This document shows, piece by piece, positions 58,956 through 64,000 of a stretch of 64,000 nucleotides of DNA. This DNA is from an uncultured Oscillospiraceae bacterium (GTDB lineage Bacteria; Bacillota_A; Clostridia; Oscillospirales; Oscillospiraceae). The stretch's first letter is position 1, and each line of letters opens with the position of its first letter. Made by a program: the position numbers and the translations under genes. The stretch spans positions 21,677-85,676 of the forward strand of contig CAJTTS010000006.1 in the NCBI GenBank assembly GCA_910579155.1. The letters run 5' to 3'. The notes below the pieces were generated by a model. The model had not been told where the DNA came from. It saw only the letters and a list, made by a program, of their open reading frames with translations, and did not search any database.

Positions 58956-59264
58956 ATGGACCAGGGCCCTATGACTGAGGCCGCCTATTACATTTTGCTG
59001 GCGCTGCTGAAACCCGGCCACGGCTACGGCATGATGCAGCGCATCCGCGAGCTGTCCGGCGGGCGGCTGGTGATGGGTCCGGGAACCCTCTACGGCGTTC
59101 TCAGCCGCATGAGCAAGGAAGGGCTCATCATCCTCACCGGCGAAGAGGGGCGGCGGAAAAACTACGCCATCACCGAGGCGGGAAAAACCGCCCTGCTGGC
59201 GGAATACGACCGGCTGAAACGACTGGTGGCCGACGGAAGCATCTTGGAGGAGGTACAGAGATGA
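58956..59264 (+). CDS. PadR-family transcriptional regulator
   Basis: A 102-residue winged-helix protein: TEAAYYILLALLKPGHGYGM, LVMGPGTLYGVLSRMSKEGL and EEGRRKNYAITEAGKTALL, the PadR signature. The family represses membrane-protein or transporter genes and often itself in response to small molecules. ATG 58956 has GAGGGG upstream; the frame before it spans the promoter. The stop overlaps the DUF2812 gene by four bases. Confidence 0.93.
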   Translation: MDQGPMTEAAYYILLALLKPGHGYGMMQRIRELSGGRLVMGPGTLYGVLSRMSKEGLIILTGEEGRRKNYAITEAGKTALLAEYDRLKRLVADGSILEEVQR

Positions 59265-60409
59265 ACCGTGTAAAATACAAACTCCACCCCAGTGAATACG
59301 ATTTGGGAGAAAATGAAAAATTCTACAGCGATATGGAGGCCAAGGGCTGGCGGCTGGTAAAGCGGGGAAACAATCTCAGCAAATTTATCCCCGTGGAACC
59401 CAGCCGGACCAAGTACCGGATTGAGGTCACTTCTCCGGCCTTTTTAGAGGAAACAGAGCTCCCCGAGGGACAGCTCGCGGTATTTGAGGACTGCGGCTGG
59501 GAGCATGTCGCCGGTCGGGGATTCCTGCACATCTTCCGGGCTCCCGAGGGCAGCGACGCGCCGGAGTTCTACGCAGACCCCCGCCAACAGGCCGAGACTC
59601 TGAAAGGAATCCGCCGATACCTGTGGTGCAGCGCGGCGCTCCTCCTCCTGCTGGTGGCAGCGGTTGTCCTCTTCATCCTGCTCAATCCCACTTCTGCAAG
59701 GCAGTACGCTATATTCGTCCAGCGCGCCGTTCAGTGCCCCGCCCTCTGGGCTGGTCGGGGGCTCTTTTGCCTGTGGGGCGTCTATTACATCGTATGGAGC
59801 ACATGGAAGCTCAACCGCACCTACCGCCGCCTGAAAAAAGGCGAGCCGCTGGATCACGCCCCCAAAACCAAGCATGCTTTTCACAGGCTGCTCCACCCGG
59901 GACTGCTGTTGCTGTCGCTGCTGTGGCAGCTTCTGGCTGTGGGTCAGCTCATCACCATCCAGGAAAGAGAACTGCCCACCCAGCCGGACGGGCCCTATAT
60001 CATGCTCAGCGACATCGGCTGGGAGGGCGAACGCACCGATTTTATGGGACGGCACAGCGGTATAACCCACACCGCTTCCCTGCTGACGGACTACTGGGAA
60101 ACAGTGGAATACATCCGCACCCAAGAGGACACAACCGTATGGCTGCGCCAGAATATTTACCGCCTGCGGTTCCCGGGCATGGCGGGCACCCTGACCCAGT
60201 CGTTGATGGAAACCGACACGCTTGCCCACGGGCCGGAGTCGTTTTCTCCCGTTGAGGTCGAGGGTTTCGATGCCGTCTGGGCCACCAGATACGAGATGGT
60301 AGCGGTCAGAGGGGATATGGTGGCCTACACGGTGTTTCTAAACTGGGCCGACGACGGAATCGACTGCCAAGCCATCTGCGCCGCACTCCAAGCCGCATGG
60401 GAAAGCTGA
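59261..60409 (+). CDS. DUF2812 membrane protein
   Basis: A 382-residue protein. The N-terminal soluble DUF2812 domain (YDLGENEKFYSDMEAKGWRL, DCGWEHVAGRGFLHIFRAPEG) is followed by three membrane segments near 125-147, 160-182 and 210-232, and an extracytoplasmic C-terminal domain. DUF2812 genes commonly follow PadR regulators; their role is unknown. It is translationally coupled to padR (4-base overlap) and followed by a strong terminator. Confidence 0.88.
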   Translation: MNRVKYKLHPSEYDLGENEKFYSDMEAKGWRLVKRGNNLSKFIPVEPSRTKYRIEVTSPAFLEETELPEGQLAVFEDCGWEHVAGRGFLHIFRAPEGSDAPEFYADPRQQAETLKGIRRYLWCSAALLLLLVAAVVLFILLNPTSARQYAIFVQRAVQCPALWAGRGLFCLWGVYYIVWSTWKLNRTYRRLKKGEPLDHAPKTKHAFHRLLHPGLLLLSLLWQLLAVGQLITIQERELPTQPDGPYIMLSDIGWEGERTDFMGRHSGITHTASLLTDYWETVEYIRTQEDTTVWLRQNIYRLRFPGMAGTLTQSLMETDTLAHGPESFSPVEVEGFDAVWATRYEMVAVRGDMVAYTVFLNWADDGIDCQAICAALQAAWES

Positions 60410-60425
60410 ACCGTTGCGCTTCTAT

Positions 60426-60463
60426 AAGGAAAAAGCATGGCCTTCCAGCCATGCTTTTTCCTT
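60426..60463 (+). terminator. Terminator between the DUF2812 and DUF4234 genes
   Basis: AAGGAAAAAGCATGGC and GCCATGCTTTTTCCTT form a perfect 16-bp stem with a 6-base loop; T tracts exist in both directions, serving the two convergent genes. Confidence 0.88.
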
Positions 60464-60472
60464 GATTTTGTC

Positions 60473-61711
60473 TCAGATCCCGTGACGGAAGTTATAGGCG
60501 CCGCACAGGGTGTTGGTGTTCTTGATGATGATATTCATCGCCACTAAGGGACCAATCCCGCACAGCAGAGCGCCCACCAAATACCACAGCAGAACGGTGG
60601 TCCCGTTCTCCTGGAAGTTCTGGCCATACCGGGGGGCGTTCGATGCCAACCGGTTCCCCAGGCTGTACATCCAGTAAATCTGGTAAAAGCCACAGGTAAT
60701 CATACTCAGCAGGATAAGCTTAACCAAGCCGGCGGTACGCCTGCCGTCACCATCGCACACCACGTTTACATCTCTGGCCAGGGCATAGATAAAATACCAG
60801 CCGTAAATACCGCAGGTGACCAAATTCAACAGAATATAGGCCAAAATGCTTCGGTCCGTCTTCAGGTGGAAGGGTGCATAACCCGGTTGGGGCGGAACGG
60901 GACCAGGCTGCTGCTCGAAGGAATTGTTCTGGCTATAGGCGGCCTGCCGCTGAGCCTCTTGCTGGGCTTGCTGCGCGGCCCGCCGGGCCTGGGCCTCCTG
61001 CGCCGCCTGGGATGCCTGAGCCCCCACCTCACCCGCTGTCTGGCTAAAGGAGGCAAACGCCTGATTCAGGTCCCTGGACAGCGCCTCACCGTCCAGGCTT
61101 TCCAGAACGCTTTCCCCCAGCACAAAGCGAATGATGGCGTAAACGCCGCCTACCGTGACCACCGCGCCCATCACCGTGACCAGCAGATTCTGGAAGACGG
61201 CAACTGCGCTGCCAGGATAGCGCACAAATATCAAAGTGACCAGCAGAAGAAGTACGCGGGCCACAATATTGACCAGTCCGCCCCCTGCCAAGCAGAGAAT
61301 CAGACCGTTGGAGTTCGCCGGATTTCGCCGGAACGCCACCATCAGCAGCATCAGGCACATCCACACGCCGCCTACTACCAGAAGCAGATTTGCCACCAGG
61401 TAGAACAGGCCGGTAAAGGACATCAACCAGCCAAACACCGACGTGATAAACGTAAACACCCTGGTAATCGTGCGGTAGCCGTAAACCACCAGGCAGATCA
61501 CGGCAAAAACGGTGAGGATAACTGCGCTGTTCCCGCCGCCGACGCCGCCAAAGCTGGGGGGCTGAGACGAAGGCGGAGGCGTCTGGCCACCCTGTTCGGG
61601 GGCGCTGCCGTTCATAACCGGCTCACGCCCCTCGTGGAGCTGATTTCTGCCGCACCTGCTGCAAAACGAAACACCGTCTTCCAGTTCAGCGCCGCAATTC
61701 CAACATTTCAA
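60473..61711 (-). CDS. Zinc-ribbon membrane protein with DUF4234
   Basis: A 412-residue protein. The N-terminal zinc ribbon is CWNCGAELEDGVSFCSRCGR, then a Pro/Gln-rich linker, four membrane segments, an Ala/Gln-rich cytoplasmic stretch (near 240-265), and a C-terminal DUF4234 domain with LVTCGIYGWYFIYALARDVN and MITCGFYQIYWMYSLGNRLA. The function is unknown. It lies 30 bases downstream of the DUF2752 gene, with which it forms an operon; the pairing of these two families is common in clostridia. Confidence 0.85.
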   Translation of the reverse strand: MKCWNCGAELEDGVSFCSRCGRNQLHEGREPVMNGSAPEQGGQTPPPSSQPPSFGGVGGGNSAVILTVFAVICLVVYGYRTITRVFTFITSVFGWLMSFTGLFYLVANLLLVVGGVWMCLMLLMVAFRRNPANSNGLILCLAGGGLVNIVARVLLLLVTLIFVRYPGSAVAVFQNLLVTVMGAVVTVGGVYAIIRFVLGESVLESLDGEALSRDLNQAFASFSQTAGEVGAQASQAAQEAQARRAAQQAQQEAQRQAAYSQNNSFEQQPGPVPPQPGYAPFHLKTDRSILAYILLNLVTCGIYGWYFIYALARDVNVVCDGDGRRTAGLVKLILLSMITCGFYQIYWMYSLGNRLASNAPRYGQNFQENGTTVLLWYLVGALLCGIGPLVAMNIIIKNTNTLCGAYNFRHGI

Positions 61712-61741
61712 CTTTGATCTCTCCCTTGCTTCTTTCTTTAT

Positions 61742-62146
61742 CTATTTCCACCCGCCTGTCCGCAGAAGGATGGACAGCAACCTGGCAAACAGCCCCTGAG
61801 AGGGCTGAAATACCACAATTTGATCTTCTGGAGAAAACAGACGAAATAGATACACCAGCACAAACAGCCCGCACACCGTGCCCAAAAAGCTTTTCCAGAG
61901 CCATTCCGGTATCCGCCGCCGGAACATTAGTACCGCCGCCGCAGGTACCGGTAGCAAAAACAGCGGATGATACGCAAAGGCCGCCGACAAATCCAATCGC
62001 AGCAGGGACAGCCACGCCCGGCTCATGCCGCAGCCCGCGCAGGAAACCCCTGTTAAAAAACGGATCGGGCAGGTGACGCCCAAGGCCTCAATAAACAGGT
62101 AAAACAGCGCGATCGCCGCCAGCGCCTGCACATGATCCTTTTTCAT
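61742..62146 (-). CDS. DUF2752 membrane protein
   Basis: A 134-residue protein with CPIRFLTGVSCAGCGMSRAW, the DUF2752 motif with its conserved Cys residues, and three membrane segments. The function is unknown. ATG 62146 has GGGAG eight bases upstream; the frame opens five codons earlier with TTG. It is the first gene of the pair with DUF4234. Confidence 0.88.
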   Translation of the reverse strand: MKKDHVQALAAIALFYLFIEALGVTCPIRFLTGVSCAGCGMSRAWLSLLRLDLSAAFAYHPLFLLPVPAAAVLMFRRRIPEWLWKSFLGTVCGLFVLVYLFRLFSPEDQIVVFQPSQGLFARLLSILLRTGGWK

Positions 62147-62202
62147 TTTCCGAACTCCCAAAAGCCCGGCGTCCTACGGGGCGCTACGGATAATTTTTGA
62201 CA

Positions 62203-62231
62203 TTATACCACTATCCGACAAAACACGCAAT
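62203..62231 (-). promoter_or_regulatory. Promoter of the DUF2752-DUF4234 operon
   Basis: Minus-strand TTGCGT (62226-62231), 17 bases, TATAAT (62203-62208), about 57 bases from the start. Confidence 0.65.
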
Positions 62232-62298
62232 ATCTTCCGCCCGATTTTTTCCGGCGTACCACTCCCGCCCTCTTTTTAATAGGGACACGCCGCCGCCG

Positions 62299-62306
62299 CA
62301 TACATT
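62299..62306 (+). promoter_or_regulatory. Sigma-E-like -10 element upstream of sigK
   Basis: CATACATT matches the sigma-E -10 consensus CATACAnT, 20 bases before the sigK start codon. An AATAGGG 14 bases upstream (62278-62284) is a poor but possible -35. sigK transcription by sigma-E in the mother cell is established in Bacillus and clostridia. Confidence 0.55.
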
Positions 62307-62325
62307 TTAGTTGGAGGTGGTTTCC

Positions 62326-62532
62326 ATGTGGACTGCATGGCTTTTACTGACGCTGAACGGACTTTTTTTTACCTTGCGGCTTGCAGGAAATACAGGATCT
62401 TTCCCCCGGGCGCTCACCCGTGAGGAAGAGCAAGACTGTCTGGAGCGGATGGCCAAGGGAGACGAGGACGCCCGGGACATGTTGATTGAGCACAACCTGC
62501 GGTTGGTGGCGCACATAGTTAACAATGGGTGA
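62326..62532 (+). pseudogene. sigK: Sporulation sigma factor SigK, 5' fragment interrupted at codon 66
   Basis: The frame encodes 68 residues: MWTAWLLLTLNGLFFTLRLA, then AGNTGSFPRALTREEEQDCL, ERMAKGDEDARDMLIEHNLR and LVAHIV, which is the N-terminal part of sigma-K including the start of region 2. SigK normally continues with KK and a region 2 helix (EDLISIGTIGLIK). Here it changes to NNG and stops. No continuation exists in any frame of the next 1.4 kb. GGAGGTGG precedes the ATG. The promoter and ribosome site are intact and the reading frame is undamaged up to the break, which suits an intervening element rather than slow decay. Confidence 0.85.
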
Positions 62533-62539
62533 AGCAAAA

Positions 62540-62579
62540 GGAAAAAGTCTGTGGTGTATCACAGGTGCGAACTTTTTCC
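62540..62579. other. Nested hairpin next to the sigK break
   Basis: GGAAAAAGT (62540-62548) pairs with ACTTTTTCC (62571-62579), enclosing CTGTG/CACAG. It lies eight bases after the truncated sigK stop. It could be part of an element end or a terminator. Confidence 0.5.
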
Positions 62580-62618
62580 GGGGATATTCGAGGAAAGTGA
62601 CCGTATATTGGAATGCGA

Positions 62619-63780
62619 TCATCTAAATCGCATGGATTCCTGTATGGCTCCAATTGCCCACAACGGCAGGTTTAGCAGCCAGTCCCCCCTCTTATAATCT
62701 GCCATGGAGGTTCGGATCGACAGCTTTGGATGAAACTTCTCGTGATATACCTTTAAGCTCTTGGCCTGGAGATTCGTCTCTGCTTTCACCTCTATAGGAA
62801 TCACATCTTTGCCGTTGTCAATGACGAAATCAACTTCCGCCGTTCCGCGCTCCGCAGTCCAATAGTAGATATTGAGGCCTTTGAGTGTCTTTAGCTGTTG
62901 CAGCAAATATTGCTCCGTCAGCGCGCCTTTGAACTCATTGAACAGAGCATTACCATCCAACAGTACATCTTGCCGGAGTCCCACCATGCAAGACAGCAGC
63001 CCCACGTCTACCAGAAACAGCTTGAACGCCTTCAAATCCTCATACGCTTTCAGTGGCAGGCTTGGCGCATTGACCCGGTACACTTTGTGGACAAGCCCGC
63101 AATCCGTAAGCCAAAGCATGGCCAGTTCGTACTCCTTTGCCCGCGCTCCCTCCTTGATCAAGCCGTAGATAAACTTCTTGTTTTCCTTTGTCAACTGTGC
63201 CGGGATGCTGTTCCACAGCATCCGAATGCGGGGCACCACTTCATTTGGAGCATGCTTGTAAAAATCCTGTTCATAGGCTGCCAGAATGCGCTGCTGGATT
63301 TCCCTCACCTCATTGAAGTCCCGGTCATCTGCGAAAGCCTGCACAACTTCCGGCATACCTCCGACATAATAGTAGTGCTTTAGCAAGTCGGCATAGTCCT
63401 GCTTGAACGCAGTCGCCATTTCGAAGTCGCTCTTCTGAAAGAGCTCCACATACTGCCCTTTTCCCATCGCCATCAAAAATTCAAAGAAGGACAGCGGGTA
63501 AAGATCAAGGAATTCCACTTTCCCCACTGGGAATGATGTCCCGCGATGCAGCGCTACCCCCAACAAACTGTAGGCACAGACAATTTGGTATTGAGGCGCA
63601 TCTTCATTAAAATATTTTAGACTGGATAGGGCTTGAGGTACCTCCTGTACTTCATCGAAAATCAATAGAGTGTTGAATGGATCTATCTTGTGCCCTGCGT
63701 ACAGTTCCATCCCTGTAATGAGACGCTCAATCGCCAAACCTCCTTCAAATAGTTTTTTCATACGCTGGTTGTTATCTTCC
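62619..63780 (-). pseudogene. AAA ATPase with DUF4143 domain, 5'-truncated
   Basis: From about 63780 downward the translation matches the DUF4143 ATPase family: QRMKKLFEGGLAIERLITGM, LIFDEVQEVPQALSSLKYFN (Walker B), then SFPVGKVEFLDLYPLSFFEF, HYYYVGGMPEVVQAF and a C-terminal nuclease-like EVDFVIDNGKDVIPIEVKAE. The N-terminal 40 or so residues with Walker A (GxRQxGKT) are missing. The open frame continues to 63995, but that part crosses a hairpin and has no family similarity. Sensor motif GSLLG reads YSLLG. The protein is therefore unlikely to hydrolyse ATP. Confidence 0.75.
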
Positions 63781-64000
63781 CTTAACAAGAGCATACATAA
63801 GCACAACAAACTAAATGGGCTGTCAGCCTTACACAAAGCACCGCTTCCAACAATCGGAGCGGTGTTTTTGTATGTGTTCTGGACATCGTGACCAGAAGCG
63901 CCCCCGCCCGTTTTCACCGTTCCGTCCACGGAGTCTCTGCCGGATTTATCCCCCGTCGCCGCGCCACCCATAGCACAGCCGGGGCAGCCTGTCAAGGGCA
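63781..64000. other. Non-coding or foreign sequence beyond the truncated ATPase
   Basis: It contains a terminator-like hairpin (GCACCGCT near 63838 with AGCGGTGT near 63857, T5 on the plus strand). The outer 120 bases are open in one minus frame rich in Gly, possibly the 3' end of another gene entering from outside the window. I cannot assign it. Confidence 0.35.

Noticed and set aside
63781..63995. N-terminal 70 residues of the DUF4143 frame
   Set aside because: They cross a terminator-like hairpin, lack a ribosome site and do not resemble the family's Walker A region.
62533..64000. Continuation of sigK by frameshift
   Set aside because: I looked for the region 2 to 4 motifs in all frames up to the window end and saw none.
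1..64000. CRISPR array, rRNA genes or a complete prophage
   Set aside because: No regularly spaced repeats, no rRNA-like sequence and no phage structural genes were seen.

Overview
The window looks like chromosome of a GC-rich, spore-forming, anaerobic Firmicute, most likely a Clostridia member of the Oscillospiraceae/Flavonifractor type. This is inferred from gene content, not from any database search. The supporting genes are a Gram-positive PolC, a YlmC/YmxH sporulation protein, a CotF-type coat protein pair behind a sigma-G-like promoter, a sigK 5' fragment behind a sigma-E-like -10, a 2-hydroxyacyl-CoA dehydratase/activase system of anaerobes, a RibU with an FMN riboswitch, and SigA-type promoters with 17-base spacers.

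Region 1 (1-15.3 kb). A his operon (hisZ, then hisG running off the window edge) has its own consensus promoter. Next comes a long minus-strand housekeeping operon: pyrH-frr-uppS-cdsA-dxr-rseP-ispG-GNAT-polC-NUDIX. It links UMP kinase, ribosome recycling, isoprenoid and phospholipid precursors, intramembrane proteolysis and replication. Divergent from it are ymxH and rpsB-tsf, with a strong hairpin terminator between rpsB and tsf.

Region 2 (15.3-31 kb). An IS21-family istB remnant is followed by a HAD phosphatase/MFS/GDPD operon, ribU with its FMN riboswitch, a SLOG-family protein, a 59-residue small protein, exonuclease III, a GT-C-like membrane protein, asnB, and the two-gene 2-hydroxyacyl-CoA dehydratase activase/dehydratase pair with a downstream GNAT and a small Cys-rich protein.

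Region 3 (31-37 kb). Uridine phosphorylase is followed by an operon of five unknown small membrane or exported proteins, then a DUF2975/HTH/membrane-protein operon, a CPBP intramembrane protease and a sirtuin.

Region 4 (37-48 kb). A complete arginine pathway runs argG-argH-argC(type 2)-argJ-argB-argD-methyltransferase-argF, with two ARG-box-like sites upstream of argG. Divergent from it is the iscS-iscU iron-sulfur operon.

Region 5 (48-62 kb). This holds a P-type ATPase, a response regulator/ABC transporter/sensor kinase cluster with tiny membrane ORFs, the coat protein pair, and a four-gene operon (two serine-hydrolase-like proteins, an ATP-grasp ligase, a GNAT) of unknown product. Beyond a tRNA-Thr lies a divergent PadR-DUF2812 pair. 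A 13-mer present in the PadR promoter recurs upstream of the four-gene operon. A DUF2752-DUF4234 membrane-protein pair follows.

Region 6 (62.2-64 kb). A sigK gene starts normally and breaks off at codon 66. It is followed by a hairpin and a 5'-truncated AAA/DUF4143 gene. This may be one end of a skin-like intervening element in sigK, but the other end is outside the window.
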